A DNA stretch of 64,000 bases from Novosphingobium sp. (GCF_020852455.1 NZ_JADZAT010000031.1:52585-116584); one strand, 5' to 3'; counted from the stretch's first letter, positions 39,028 through 48,569 are shown. The notes: generated by a model not told the origin, from the sequence alone. Translations and numbers: made by a program.

Positions 39028-40461
39028 ATGGAAAAGACAGAAAAGATCATCGCGGAATTGGTCCGCGTTTACGAACAAGCCGTTTCAACCCTGCGCAGCG
39101 ATATCGCCGCATTTGCCAAGGACGGCACCCTTCCACCTCCCGGCCGGCGCAGCGAATGCGCGTGGTGCTATCCCGAACTCAGGATCCACTACGAAGGCGT
39201 CGAAACCCGCCCCGATCTGGCCCGCGCCTTTGGCCGGCTGGCCCATTCGGGCACTTTCGCCACCACCGTCACCCGCCCGGCGCTGTTTGCCGGCTACCTG
39301 ACCGAACAGCTGGCGCTGCTGGCCGACGATTACGAGATCGATGTCGAAGTTGGCCGTTCAACCCAGGAAATCCCCTTCCCTTATGTGATCGACGCCAGCG
39401 CGACGCTGGGTTCGATCAGCCCGCAGGATCTGGCGCGGCACTTCCCGTCAACCGAACTTGCCGCGATCGGCGATGAACTGGCCGACGGGATCATCCTCGA
39501 CGACGATGAAGACCTGATCCCGCTGGCGCTGTTCGATGGCCTGCGCACCGATTTCAGCCTGGCCCGCCTGGCGCACTATACCGGCACCCAGGTTGAGCAT
39601 TTCCAGCGTTTCGTGCTGTTCACCAACTATCACCGCTATGTCGATGAATTCGTTGACTGGGCTGGCCAGATGCTGGGCACCGATGGCTATACCCGCCTGT
39701 CCGGTGCCGGCGGCCTGATGGTTGAAGAAAAGACCGACGATGCCCGCGCGCTGCTGTCCGATACCGCCTGGCGGCGCCATCAGATGCCGGCCTATCACCT
39801 GTGCCGCGATGACCAGTCGGGCATTACCCTGGTCAACATCGGGGTCGGCCCCTCCAACGCCAAGACGATCTGCGATCACCTGGCAGTGCTGCGCCCCGAA
39901 GCCTGGCTGATGATCGGCCACTGCGGCGGCCTGCGCGATACCCAGCGGATCGGCGATTTCGTGCTCGCTCACGCCTATCTGCGCGACGACAATGTGCTTG
40001 ATACCGTGCTGCCGCCCGAAATCCCGATCCCGGCGATCGCCGAAGTGCAGATTGCGCTGGCCCAGGCGGCCGAGATGGTCAGCGGCGATATCGGCGCCAA
40101 CCTCAAGAAGCGGATGCGCACCGGCACTGTCGCGACCACCGATGATCGCAACTGGGAACTGCAGTTCACCAACAGTTCGCGCCGGCTCTCGCTGGCCCGG
40201 GCGATCGGGATCGACATGGAAAGCGCCACCATCGCCGCGCAGGGTTACCGCTTCCGCGTGCCCTACGGCACCCTGCTGTGCGTGTCGGACAAGCCGCTCC
40301 ACGGCGAGCTCAAGCTGCCCGGGCAGGCCAACCGGTTCTATGAGGAAACCATTGCCTCGCACCTCCTGATCGGCACCACCACGGTCGATCTGCTGCGCGC
40401 GCAAGGCTCACGCCTCCACAGCCGCAAGCTGCGGGCCTTCAACGAGCCGCCGTTCAGGTAA
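39028..40461 (+). CDS. amn: AMP nucleosidase
   Basis: Amn splits AMP into adenine and ribose 5-phosphate. The 477-residue product (ATG at 39028; the open frame reaches upstream into rplI without similarity) has an N-terminal regulatory domain and a C-terminal nucleoside-phosphorylase domain: NIGVGPSNAKTICDHLAVLR, MIGHCGGLRDTQRIGDFV, the active-site GIDMESATIAAQGYR and LCVSDKPLHGE. It overlaps the convergent hydrolase gene by eight bases. Confidence 0.96.
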   Translation: MEKTEKIIAELVRVYEQAVSTLRSDIAAFAKDGTLPPPGRRSECAWCYPELRIHYEGVETRPDLARAFGRLAHSGTFATTVTRPALFAGYLTEQLALLADDYEIDVEVGRSTQEIPFPYVIDASATLGSISPQDLARHFPSTELAAIGDELADGIILDDDEDLIPLALFDGLRTDFSLARLAHYTGTQVEHFQRFVLFTNYHRYVDEFVDWAGQMLGTDGYTRLSGAGGLMVEEKTDDARALLSDTAWRRHQMPAYHLCRDDQSGITLVNIGVGPSNAKTICDHLAVLRPEAWLMIGHCGGLRDTQRIGDFVLAHAYLRDDNVLDTVLPPEIPIPAIAEVQIALAQAAEMVSGDIGANLKKRMRTGTVATTDDRNWELQFTNSSRRLSLARAIGIDMESATIAAQGYRFRVPYGTLLCVSDKPLHGELKLPGQANRFYEETIASHLLIGTTTVDLLRAQGSRLHSRKLRAFNEPPFR

Positions 40462-41200
40462 GCAGGAAATCGCGGATCGCCAGCCCCAGATCGGGCTTGG
40501 TCACGCAGCTCATGTGCGTCCCCGGCACAATCACGTGGACCGCATCGGGCAGCGTGTCGGTCAGGGCCTGGGGATCGCCGTTGTCGCGGTCCTGCTCACC
40601 ATTGACGATCAGCGTGCGCATGCTGAGCGCGGCCAGCGCTTCAGGCGGCGTATCGGTAAAGGTGCCCAGCAGCATCCGGGTCGCGACGCGATCGACCTTC
40701 ATGGTCTTCATGAACGAGACCGCGGGAAAGGCCGGATCGCCGTGCTTGACGCTGTCGAACCGGTCAATCGCATCGATGAAGAAGGCGCCGCGCCCGGTCC
40801 ATCCGGCCAGACCCTGCAAGCCCATCCCGCCCAGCACCAGCCGGCGCGGCCTGAGGCCCCTGATGACGGCCCGCACCGAAGTGCGCGCGCCCAGCGAAAA
40901 ACCGCACAGGTCATAGTCCGTCAGGCCCAGATGCGCGATCAGTGCGGCCAGGTCCTTGGCCAGCACATCGTCAGGATAGGCGGCGGGATCGTGCGGCGCG
41001 GCGCTGTGGCCATGGGCGCGCAAATCCGGCATCAGGCATTCGAAACCCGCCGCCGCCAGCAGCTCAGCCTGCCCCCATTTGACCCAGTTCATCTCCGCGC
41101 TGGAAAACAGCCCGTGCAGCATGACCAGTGGCCGCCCGGTGCCCATCCGGTGCAGCGCCAGCCGCGCGCCATCGAAGCCGGGGAAGAATTCAGTGATCAT
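40454..41200 (-). CDS. Alpha/beta hydrolase
   Basis: The 248-residue protein has the oxyanion strand VMLHGLFSSAEMNW, the nucleophile elbow GFSLGAR, Asp in NGEQDRDNG and His in VPGTHMSC, so an intact Ser-Asp-His triad. No signal peptide. It overlaps the upstream GFA gene by four bases (ATGA) and is the last gene of the asd-GFA-RES-GFA operon. Substrate unknown. Confidence 0.88.
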   Translation of the reverse strand: MITEFFPGFDGARLALHRMGTGRPLVMLHGLFSSAEMNWVKWGQAELLAAAGFECLMPDLRAHGHSAAPHDPAAYPDDVLAKDLAALIAHLGLTDYDLCGFSLGARTSVRAVIRGLRPRRLVLGGMGLQGLAGWTGRGAFFIDAIDRFDSVKHGDPAFPAVSFMKTMKVDRVATRMLLGTFTDTPPEALAALSMRTLIVNGEQDRDNGDPQALTDTLPDAVHVIVPGTHMSCVTKPDLGLAIRDFLLT

Positions 41201-41643
41201 TCGGGCACCTCAAGCCCTGCCGCCTGCCAGCGCTTGACGACGCTTTCGGTCGTTCCCGAGGTGTGCCGCGGCAGGTCCTTCGTATCGAGCCAGGCCTCAT
41301 GGATTGATTCGCTTCCGGCATGCGCAACCGGCTTGAACCGCGAAGGATCGTCGAAACTGCCGACCGTCAGGTCCTGCCCTCCGGTTCCGTCGATCCAGGC
41401 AAAGCCCAACGGTGTGCCACATGCCGAGCAGAACGGCCGGTGCGCCACCGGCGAGCTTTGATACCATTCCGGCCCCGATAGCCAGGTGATCTTGCCCGCC
41501 AACACCTCGACAAAGGCCGCCGCGATCCCGCCGGTGGCCTTCTGGCACATCCGGCAATGGCACCAATAGGCGTCGTCGCTGTCGATCTCGACACTGTAGC
41601 GAACGCGGCCGCACTGGCAGCCGCCGGTCATGGTCTGGGTCAT
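41197..41643 (-). CDS. GFA (CENP-V/Gfa) family zinc protein
   Basis: The 148-residue protein has the GFA zinc pattern: GGCQCGRVRY, WCHCRMCQKATGG and FCSACGTPLGF. The family is named for glutathione-dependent formaldehyde-activating enzyme, but most members are of unknown function. The Met at residue 5 is an alternative start. It is one of two GFA genes in this operon and sits between the RES-like and hydrolase genes with ten-base and overlapping junctions. Confidence 0.9.
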   Translation of the reverse strand: MTQTMTGGCQCGRVRYSVEIDSDDAYWCHCRMCQKATGGIAAAFVEVLAGKITWLSGPEWYQSSPVAHRPFCSACGTPLGFAWIDGTGGQDLTVGSFDDPSRFKPVAHAGSESIHEAWLDTKDLPRHTSGTTESVVKRWQAAGLEVPE

Positions 41644-41653
41644 GGCGCGCAGC

Positions 41654-42226
41654 CTAGCGCGACGTAAGGTGCGAGGGAAGCGCCCAGCCGGCGGGAGCCG
41701 GCCAGAGATCGCGCGCGGGCCAGTAATCGCAGGGCAGCGGATCGCCGGCTACCCGCAGTTGCGGCGCACCAGGCACATTCCACGCGAACAGGCAGGCATG
41801 CCAGCCGCCCGCGATCCCGCGTGAGACATCGATGATCCCTTGCGCGCCCGCAGCCCGCGCCGCATCGGAGGCCAGCCACGATGGCGGCTCACGCCCGGCA
41901 GCCAGTTCATCGTTCCAGCGCACCTGCGATCGCTCCGGATCGATCCCTAGCGCGGCGCAGGCGGCGGGGTCGCGCTGGTCAAACAGCTCTGCTCCATCGA
42001 GCTCCAGCGGCACCACCACCCGCGCAATCCCGTCGGCCAACAGATATCGCCCAATCGCGATCGTGGCCCAGTCCGCCTCGGGCGTAATGTAGAGCGCCGG
42101 TTGCCCCGGCCGGTGATAGCGCCCGGCACTGTCCGGCCCCGGCGGAACGAGGACCTCGTTCGCTCGCCCCGCAGCAATGGCCCGCCAGAAGCGGCCTGAA
42201 ATGCGGTGGAGCGGGGCCTCAGCCAT
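41654..42226 (-). CDS. RES-domain-like protein
   Basis: The 190-residue protein resembles the RES fold, which in toxin-antitoxin systems degrades NAD+: RISGRFWRA, the central AGRYHRPGQPALYITPEA and a Ser in GIIDVSRG. The Glu normally about eleven residues after the central Tyr seems to be Ala, so activity may be lost or altered. No Xre/DUF2384 antitoxin gene is adjacent; instead it overlaps an upstream GFA gene by eight bases. Assignment is by motif memory and moderate. Confidence 0.55.
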   Translation of the reverse strand: MAEAPLHRISGRFWRAIAAGRANEVLVPPGPDSAGRYHRPGQPALYITPEADWATIAIGRYLLADGIARVVVPLELDGAELFDQRDPAACAALGIDPERSQVRWNDELAAGREPPSWLASDAARAAGAQGIIDVSRGIAGGWHACLFAWNVPGAPQLRVAGDPLPCDYWPARDLWPAPAGWALPSHLTSR

Positions 42227-42686
42227 TACTTTCGACTGGGGTCGGTTTCAGGATTTCTATCCAGCCCACCTGATCAGCAGGCTGTCCCGGCAGGTTGATC
42301 GCGTCATCGGGTATCACCACCCATGGCAGCTTGCTGGCTGTCCAGAGGTGCGCTCCCGGAACCAGATGGTAGCTGGTATCTAGAGTTCCGGCCCGCAAAT
42401 TGACGATCCCAGGTCTGTTGTTGTTGTCCGTATAGATTCGGGTCAGGCACTTCTCACAGGCGTAGATCCCCGCGACAGCACCGCTCGGCTGGATATGCTC
42501 GCCGCGAATCAGTGGGCCCTCAACTGTCAGGTCGTTAGCCATAACGCTCTGCTGGATGCCGAACGCGCTGCCGCTGCGGGTCTGACAATCGGTGCAATGG
42601 CAAGCATAGGCGTCGAATCTGACGGACTGCTCAACGGTGTAGCGCACTGCACCGCAAAGGCACCCACCGCTCAGCGTTGCAGACAT
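42219..42686 (-). CDS. GFA family zinc protein
   Basis: The 155-residue protein has GGCLCGAVRYTVE, CHCTDCQTRSGSAFG and ACEKCLTRIY, the GFA cysteine layout. The ATG at 42686 lies four bases after the asd stop and gives the standard start MSATLSGG. Its 3' end overlaps the RES-like gene by eight bases. It is a paralogue of the GFA gene two positions downstream, but not a recent copy. Confidence 0.9.
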   Translation of the reverse strand: MSATLSGGCLCGAVRYTVEQSVRFDAYACHCTDCQTRSGSAFGIQQSVMANDLTVEGPLIRGEHIQPSGAVAGIYACEKCLTRIYTDNNNRPGIVNLRAGTLDTSYHLVPGAHLWTASKLPWVVIPDDAINLPGQPADQVGWIEILKPTPVESNG

Positions 42687-42690
42687 CACC

Positions 42691-43716
42691 CTACCCCTGC
42701 TGCAAATGCCGCCGGCCAAGCAACTCCGCGATCTGCACTGCGTTTAGCGCTGCGCCCTTGCGCAGGTTGTCCGATACGCACCACAGCGCCAGGCCGTTTT
42801 CGACCGTCGGGTCCTCGCGCACCCGGCTGACGAAAGTCGCGCCATCGCCGACGCATTCGATCGGGGTGACATAGCCGCCATCCTCGCGCTTATCGACCAG
42901 CATCACGCCAGGCGCTTCGCGCAGCAGCTTCTGCGCCTGTTCGGCTGAAATCTCGTCCTCGAATTCCAGGTTGATCGCCTCGCTGTGGCCGACGAAGACC
43001 GGCACCCGCACGCAGGTGGCGGTGACCTTGATCTTGGGATCGAGGATCTTCTTGGTTTCGACCACCATCTTCCATTCTTCCTTGGTCGAACCATCGTCCA
43101 GGAAACTGTCGATGTGCGGGATCACGTTGAAGGCGATCTGCTTGGTGAACTTCTTCGGATCGGACGGATCGCCGACAAAGATGTTGCGGCTCTGCTCGAA
43201 CAGTTCGTCCATGCCCTGCTTGCCGGCACCGGACACCGACTGATAGGTGGCCACCACCACGCGCTTGATCCGGGCGGCATCGTGCAAGGGCTTGAGCGCG
43301 ACAACCATCTGCGCGGTCGAGCAGTTGGGATTGGCGATGATGTTCTTGCGGGTGTAGCCATCGATCGCATCGGGGTTCACCTCGGGCACGATCAGCGGCA
43401 CATCGGGGTCCATCCGGTAGAGCGAGGAGTTGTCGATCACCACGCAGCCCGCCGCCGCCGCCTTGGGAGCATAGACCTTCGAAACGTCGGACCCGGCGGC
43501 GAACAGCGCCATGTGCCAGCCGGTGAAATCGAAATGCTCGATATTCTTGACCTTGAGCATCTTGCCGGTCTCGCCGAACTCGATCTCGTCCCCGGTCGAG
43601 CGCGGGCTGGCGACTGCGGCCAGCTCGTCGATCGGAAACTCGCGCTCTGCCAGCACGTTGAGCATTTCACGCCCGACATTCCCGGTCGCACCGACCACGA
43701 CTACCCGATAACCCAT
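42691..43716 (-). CDS. asd: Aspartate-semialdehyde dehydrogenase
   Basis: Asd makes aspartate semialdehyde for lysine, diaminopimelate, threonine and methionine synthesis. The 341-residue protein begins MGYRVVVVGATGNVGREML, has DNSSLYRMD, the catalytic Cys in ANPNCSTAQM, and VVVATYQSVSGAGKQGM. All are standard. It heads a tight run with GFA, RES-like, GFA and hydrolase genes. Confidence 0.98.
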   Translation of the reverse strand: MGYRVVVVGATGNVGREMLNVLAEREFPIDELAAVASPRSTGDEIEFGETGKMLKVKNIEHFDFTGWHMALFAAGSDVSKVYAPKAAAAGCVVIDNSSLYRMDPDVPLIVPEVNPDAIDGYTRKNIIANPNCSTAQMVVALKPLHDAARIKRVVVATYQSVSGAGKQGMDELFEQSRNIFVGDPSDPKKFTKQIAFNVIPHIDSFLDDGSTKEEWKMVVETKKILDPKIKVTATCVRVPVFVGHSEAINLEFEDEISAEQAQKLLREAPGVMLVDKREDGGYVTPIECVGDGATFVSRVREDPTVENGLALWCVSDNLRKGAALNAVQIAELLGRRHLQQG

Positions 43717-43751
43717 TTGCGCACTCCTTGCTGGCCACCGGCCCTAGCGCG

Positions 43752-44360
43752 TTACAGCCGCCAGCGAAAGCGCCCGGTCAGCCGGTAGTCGAACAGCGCG
43801 TCTTCCTCGCGCGTGCCAGCACCGATGTTGTGGATCACCAGCGGGTTGCCATTGGCGGCAATCCGGTCCGAAACGATCCCGGTGTGCGGCAGCCGTCCGT
43901 CGATCAGCAGGGTGAACAGGTCACCCGGTTGCCAGGACCGCGGATCGCCGGGGATCGGCAATCGGCCGCGCGCGCGGGTCCAGAAGGTTTCAAGGTTGGG
44001 GACCCGGCGATGATCGATATTCGGATCCGCCCGGCGCAGCCCCCAGCGGCGCGGATAGGCGGCAAAGTGTGCCGCCATGTCCTGATGCACTTCGCGCTGC
44101 AGGTCGATGCCCAGCGCATCGCGATAGGCCCGGATCACCACATCGGTGCAGACTCCCTTGGCCCGGCTGACATCACCCAGCGGATAGGCGATCCGGGTAT
44201 AGGCCGGGTCATAGGCCAGCGTCACGCCGATCTGTCGCCGCGCCGCCGCAATCAACGACAGTGCGCGGGGACTGGCGGTGCGGACCTGCGCCGCAGCCTG
44301 CCTGCATCCGGCCAGCGCCAGGCCCAGCCCGCCCGCCAGCGCCTGCCGGCGTGACAGCAT
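43752..44360 (-). CDS. DUF1287 family exported protein
   Basis: The 202-residue product (ATG at 44360) begins MLSRRQALAGGLGLALAGC, a Tat-like signal ending in a possible lipobox. The mature part matches DUF1287: IGVTLAYDPAYTRIAYPLGD, KGVCTDVVIRAYR, NIDHRRVPNLETFW and the late HNIGAGTREED. These are probably NlpC/P60-like enzymes (Cys in GVCTDV, later His), but the function is unproven. It starts two bases after the S9 peptidase stop. Confidence 0.88.
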   Translation of the reverse strand: MLSRRQALAGGLGLALAGCRQAAAQVRTASPRALSLIAAARRQIGVTLAYDPAYTRIAYPLGDVSRAKGVCTDVVIRAYRDALGIDLQREVHQDMAAHFAAYPRRWGLRRADPNIDHRRVPNLETFWTRARGRLPIPGDPRSWQPGDLFTLLIDGRLPHTGIVSDRIAANGNPLVIHNIGAGTREEDALFDYRLTGRFRWRL

Positions 44361-44362
44361 CG

Positions 44363-46612
44363 CTATTTGCCCTCGCCCGCGGGCATGGCCCGGTCGAGGA
44401 AGGCAAAGATCGTGTTCCACAGGTGCACGCTGACCTTGGGTCCGCCGACCTTGTGGGTATGACCGGGGTAGAGCATCATTTCGAACGGCACCGCCTGCCC
44501 TTGCATCCGTGCCGCCAGCATCGAGGTGTTTTCGAACACCACGTTGTCATCGGCCATGCCGTGGATCACCAGCAGCGGATCCCTGATCGCACCCGCCTGA
44601 TCCAGCGCGCCCGAATGTCCATAGACCTGCGGAACCTTGCGCGGATCACCCAGATAGCGTTCGGTGTAATGGGTATCGTAGAGTTCCCACTTGGTGACCG
44701 GCGCGCCGGCGATCCCGGCGGCATAGAGCCCGGGATCGGCCTCCAGCATCTTCAGCGTCATATAGCCGCCGTAGGACCAGCCATAGGTCGCGATGCGCGC
44801 ACCATCGACATTGGGCAGCCCCTTCAGGAACAGCGCCCCGGCCTTCTGGTCGGCCACCTCGACCGAACCCATCGCGCGATAGATCTGTGATTCGAACGCC
44901 ACTCCGCGGTTGGCGCTGCCGCGGTTGTCGAGCTTGAAATAGATATAGCCGCGCTGGACGATCGCCTGTTCCAGCCCGCCGCCCCAGCCGCGGGTGACCT
45001 GCTGCGAATGCGGACCGCCGTAGTGTTCGAAGAACACCGGATAGCGCTTGCCCGGTTCCATCACCGGGGTGATCATCTTCCAGTGCAGTTCGCTGCCATC
45101 CGCCGCCTTGATCGTGCCAAAGGTGGGCTGGCGATGGCTGGCCAGGAACGGCGTGTAGGGATGCCTGGCATCGAGCCGGTTTTCCTCAACCCAGGCCAGC
45201 CGCTTGCCCGCGCCATCGGCGATGTAGCTTTGCGGCGGCTGGCTGGTGGAGGAGCGCGTGACCAGCAGGGTCTGCCCGGCCTTGTCCATCCCGGCGGTAT
45301 GGGTAAAGGCGGGATCGCTGAGCCGCTCGATCTTGGCCGGATTTGCCAGATTGAGCGCATAGACCTGCTGGGCCAGCACATCGTCCTTCGTCGCGGTGAA
45401 ATAGACCCGCCCGGCCTTTTCATCCACGCCGACCAGATCGGTCACCACCCAATGCCCCTTGGTCAGCTGCTGCCACTGGCCCCTGGCAAAGCGATAGAGG
45501 TGCCCGAAACCGTCGCGTTCGGACCACCAGATCAGGCTGCCGTCCTTCAGGAACTTGTAGCTGCTGGACAGGTTGATCCAGCTGCCCTGCGCGGCCTGTT
45601 CGCTGAACAGCACCCGCGCCTTGCCGGTCGCGGGATCGACCGCCAGCATATCGAGCCGGGTCTGGCCGCGATCCTCGCGCTGGACGTAGAGCAGCTTGCC
45701 ATCGGGCGCCCAGTCAACCCGGGCCAGGTAAATGTCCTTGTCAGCCCCCAGATCAACCTCGACCCGGTGCGAGCCATCGGGGTTCATCACGAACAGCTGC
45801 ACCGTGGCATTGGGCGTGCCCGCCGCCGGATAGCGCTGGGCGAAGGTTCTGGTCCCCTCGGCCCCGATTGCCGCGCGGGTGACTACGCCAACCGGCGCTT
45901 CATCGAACCGCTGGACCGCGATCCGGCGGTCATCGGGTGACCACCAATAGCCGGTCATCCGGTCCATTTCTTCCTGCGCGACGAATTCGGCCTCGCCCCA
46001 ATGGACGGTTTCGGCGGTCTCGTCAGGCGTGACCGGCGCGGCCTCGCCACCCGCCTGCCCCGCCCACAGCCGCTGCCCGCGCACAAAGCTGACATAGCCG
46101 CCCTTGGGGCTGAGCCCGGGATTGAGCAGATCGCCGCCCCCGCCGCCCAGCTTGCGGCTGGTCCCGTCCAGCCGGACCAGGAACAGCTCGCCATCCAGCG
46201 GCACCAGCACCGATTGGCTGTCGGCGCTCCAGTCATAGGTCACCACGCCCTTGAGATCGCCGATCCGCTGGCGCTCGCGCTGCATCTTTTCGGCTTCGGA
46301 CAGTTCCTTGCCGCTCGACAGGGTCTTGGAATCGACCAGCATCCGCCACTGCCCGCTCTGCCGGTCATAGCCCCACAGGTCATAGCGCTCGCGATCCTCG
46401 GCGCGATTACGCAGCAGGGTCAGCCAGCGCCCGTCGGGTGAAAGCTTCACCCCGCGCGGCACCGCTCCGCCCAGGCTGGGGCTGGCAAAAACGCGTTCGA
46501 TCGAGAGCGGCTGGGCGCCCGGTTGTTCAGTCCCGCTCACCGGAGGTTCTCCGGCGTGGAGCGGTGACGCGCAAAGGACCGAGGCGGAAAGCAGGGCGGC
46601 AGGCAGGCGCAT
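44363..46612 (-). CDS. Exported S9 family (dipeptidyl-peptidase IV-like) serine peptidase
   Basis: The 749-residue enzyme has a signal peptide ending in PLHAG, an N-terminal beta-propeller, and a C-terminal alpha/beta hydrolase domain with Ser in GWSYGGYM, Asp in MADDNVVF and His in PGHTHKV. The EEMDRMTGYWWSPDDRRIA stretch carries the paired Glu that binds substrate N-termini in DPP IV enzymes. It probably removes dipeptides in the periplasm. It is co-transcribed with the DUF1287 gene. Confidence 0.93.
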   Translation of the reverse strand: MRLPAALLSASVLCASPLHAGEPPVSGTEQPGAQPLSIERVFASPSLGGAVPRGVKLSPDGRWLTLLRNRAEDRERYDLWGYDRQSGQWRMLVDSKTLSSGKELSEAEKMQRERQRIGDLKGVVTYDWSADSQSVLVPLDGELFLVRLDGTSRKLGGGGGDLLNPGLSPKGGYVSFVRGQRLWAGQAGGEAAPVTPDETAETVHWGEAEFVAQEEMDRMTGYWWSPDDRRIAVQRFDEAPVGVVTRAAIGAEGTRTFAQRYPAAGTPNATVQLFVMNPDGSHRVEVDLGADKDIYLARVDWAPDGKLLYVQREDRGQTRLDMLAVDPATGKARVLFSEQAAQGSWINLSSSYKFLKDGSLIWWSERDGFGHLYRFARGQWQQLTKGHWVVTDLVGVDEKAGRVYFTATKDDVLAQQVYALNLANPAKIERLSDPAFTHTAGMDKAGQTLLVTRSSTSQPPQSYIADGAGKRLAWVEENRLDARHPYTPFLASHRQPTFGTIKAADGSELHWKMITPVMEPGKRYPVFFEHYGGPHSQQVTRGWGGGLEQAIVQRGYIYFKLDNRGSANRGVAFESQIYRAMGSVEVADQKAGALFLKGLPNVDGARIATYGWSYGGYMTLKMLEADPGLYAAGIAGAPVTKWELYDTHYTERYLGDPRKVPQVYGHSGALDQAGAIRDPLLVIHGMADDNVVFENTSMLAARMQGQAVPFEMMLYPGHTHKVGGPKVSVHLWNTIFAFLDRAMPAGEGK

Positions 46613-46630
46613 GGCAAGAGACGGCTCCCA

Positions 46631-46670
46631 AAAGGCGAAAACGCGCCCCGGCCTTGACCGGAGCGCGCCT
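46631..46670 (-). terminator. Intrinsic terminator downstream of the DUF418 gene
   Basis: On the minus strand CGCGCTCCGG-TCAAGG-CCGGGGCGCG (one mismatch) is followed by TTTTCGCCTTTT. It lies 43 bases after the DUF418 stop and before the S9 peptidase start. Confidence 0.75.
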
Positions 46671-46712
46671 TCTTAGTTCGGCTTCGCCTGCCAGCGCTAG
46701 AATGTTTTGGCG

Positions 46713-48050
46713 TCAGCTCTCCGCGCGGCGAAGAAAGGGCTGGCGGCGGCAGTACGACAGGCTGCGCCAGACCCATTCAAGCGGTCCGCTGACAAACCAG
46801 CGCATCCACAGGTTGGCAAAGACCAGCAGCCCGATCACGACCAGCCCGGCCAGCTGCGAGACATGTGCCCAGCCCTGCGCACCCGGCAGGTGCAGGCCCA
46901 GCGGCGAATACATCACGTAGATGCCGATGAACTGTTCCAGGAAATAGAGCGAAAAGGCCATCTGCCCGGCCGCTATGAACGGCTTCAGCAGCGCCCTGCC
47001 AGCGCCCAGCTGCATCAGCAGGTTGATCAGCGCAACATGGCCCAGCGAAACCGCGACGCGGGCATATTCGGTGGTCATCCAGATCGTCTTGGGAATTGGC
47101 TGGAAGGTCATCCGCTCAAGCCCGCCCCAATAGCGGGCGGTCAGGCCGAAACCATAGGCCAGCACCAGCACGATCAGATAGTCCCTGGTCGATCGCTGCC
47201 CCTGGATGAAGCCCAGCTTCCACAGCGCGATGCCCAGCAGCATCGTGCAGAAGGCTTCGGTCAAACTGCCCAGCAGCAGCCCATTCCCGCTAAGGTATTT
47301 GTAGGTGGCGATCCAGAACCCCGCATAGTCGGCGAAGCTTCCGGCCCGGGCCTGCTGCTCTTCGCGAACCAGTCTGCGCTCTTCCGGGTCCCGGCCATTG
47401 ATCCGGTCCAGCTCCTCGTTCCAGTCGCTGATCGCCGCAGCCTGTTCGGGGCTGACCGGCAGTCCTTCAGCCTGATTGGCGATGGCCGCCTGATAGGTTT
47501 GCTGCAATGCCGCCCGCTGATAATATTCGACACCGCCGCTGATCACATCGGCGGTCGGCACGATCAGCGCCAGCAGCAGCAACCAACGCACGGCCAGCTT
47601 GCGAAACGGAAACAGCGCCAGCGCGCAGAGCGCATAGACGTGCAGGATATCTCCGAACCACAGCAGCCCGAACACATCAAACAGACCGAATGCCAGCAGC
47701 CACAGGTTGCGCCTGATATAGAGATCGGCAACCTCCACCGGTCCATCGGGGTGCATCGCCTTGGCTGCGGTCACCATCAGTCCGGCGCCGAACAACAATT
47801 CCAGCACGCCGCGCTGGGTTCCGTCCCAGAAGGTCTGCAGGAACAGCCAGACAGACTGATCATGCGGGGCCCAGCCCATTGCCCGGAAATCACCGATAAA
47901 CGCGCTGATCGGGCCCGCCATCGGCGGCAGGTTCATGAACAGGATCCCCAGGATCGCGATCCCGCGCAGCACATCGAGCACGGCAATCCGATCCTTGCCG
48001 CGCACAGGCGCAAGCGTAACCGGTCGGCTCGCAGCCGGCGAAGCTGTCAT
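46713..48050 (-). CDS. DUF418 (YeiB-like) membrane protein
   Basis: The 445-residue integral membrane protein starts with the conserved RIAVLDVLRGIAILGILFMNL, contains LLFGAGLMV, and ends with the DUF418 region (QMAFSLYFLEQFIGI, GPLEWVWRSLSY). About ten hydrophobic helices. The family includes E. coli YeiB and may be related to acyltransferase-3 proteins; function unknown. It forms a single-gene unit with terminators on both sides. Confidence 0.9.
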   Translation of the reverse strand: MTASPAASRPVTLAPVRGKDRIAVLDVLRGIAILGILFMNLPPMAGPISAFIGDFRAMGWAPHDQSVWLFLQTFWDGTQRGVLELLFGAGLMVTAAKAMHPDGPVEVADLYIRRNLWLLAFGLFDVFGLLWFGDILHVYALCALALFPFRKLAVRWLLLLALIVPTADVISGGVEYYQRAALQQTYQAAIANQAEGLPVSPEQAAAISDWNEELDRINGRDPEERRLVREEQQARAGSFADYAGFWIATYKYLSGNGLLLGSLTEAFCTMLLGIALWKLGFIQGQRSTRDYLIVLVLAYGFGLTARYWGGLERMTFQPIPKTIWMTTEYARVAVSLGHVALINLLMQLGAGRALLKPFIAAGQMAFSLYFLEQFIGIYVMYSPLGLHLPGAQGWAHVSQLAGLVVIGLLVFANLWMRWFVSGPLEWVWRSLSYCRRQPFLRRAES

Positions 48051-48140
48051 CGAAGTCTCTCCCGCACGCTTTGGTGCCGGAGTGATATCATCCTGACCAA
48101 AAGCCGCAACGCGGCAGGTCCGCCAGGGCTTCCCAACACA

Positions 48141-48172
48141 AAAGGGGCCCCGACCAAGGTCGGAGCCCCCTG
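48141..48172 (-). terminator. Intrinsic terminator of trmD-rplS
   Basis: On the minus strand GGGGCTCCGACC and GGTCGGGGCCCC form a near-perfect stem (one G-U pair), followed by TTTTGTG. It lies about 25 bases after the rplS stop. Confidence 0.85.
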
Positions 48173-48194
48173 AAACCTTGCGGCAATGAAGCGC

Positions 48195-48563
48195 TTAGGC
48201 GTCGCTGCGAACGTCGCGGCGTTCGGCGATACGCGCGCGCTTGCCGGTGCGGCCACGCAGGTAATAGAGCTTCGCCCGGCGCACCACGCCCTTGCGGACC
48301 ACGGTGATGCTGTCGATGTTGGGCGAATAGATCGGGAATACGCGTTCCACGCCTTCGCCAAAGCTCATCTTGCGGACGGTGAAATTGCTGGAGATCCCCT
48401 TGTTCGCACGCGCGATGCAGACGCCTTCATAGGCCTGCACACGGCTGCGTTCGCCTTCGATCACCTTCACGCCAACGCGCACGGTGTCACCGGGACGGAA
48501 TTCGGGGATGGTCTTGCCGGCCTTGGCTACTTCCTCGGCCTCGATCTGCTGGATCAGGTTCAC
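48195..48563 (-). CDS. rplS: 50S ribosomal protein L19
   Basis: The 122-residue protein begins [14 protein letters not shown] and has the conserved [20 protein letters not shown] and [17 protein letters not shown]. It starts six bases after trmD and ends with a terminator. Confidence 0.98.
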   Translation of the reverse strand: MNLIQQIEAEEVAKAGKTIPEFRPGDTVRVGVKVIEGERSRVQAYEGVCIARANKGISSNFTVRKMSFGEGVERVFPIYSPNIDSITVVRKGVVRRAKLYYLRGRTGKRARIAERRDVRSDA

Positions 48564-48569
48564 TGGTCC

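Noticed and set aside
41654..42226. A toxin-antitoxin module with the RES-like gene
   Set aside because: The flanking genes are GFA proteins, not Xre/DUF2384 antitoxins, and the expected catalytic Glu is not seen.
46707..48173. A 488-codon open frame opposite the DUF418 gene
   Set aside because: Its composition (Gln, His, Arg) is typical of a shadow; the DUF418 protein has clear membrane helices and conserved motifs, and a terminator.
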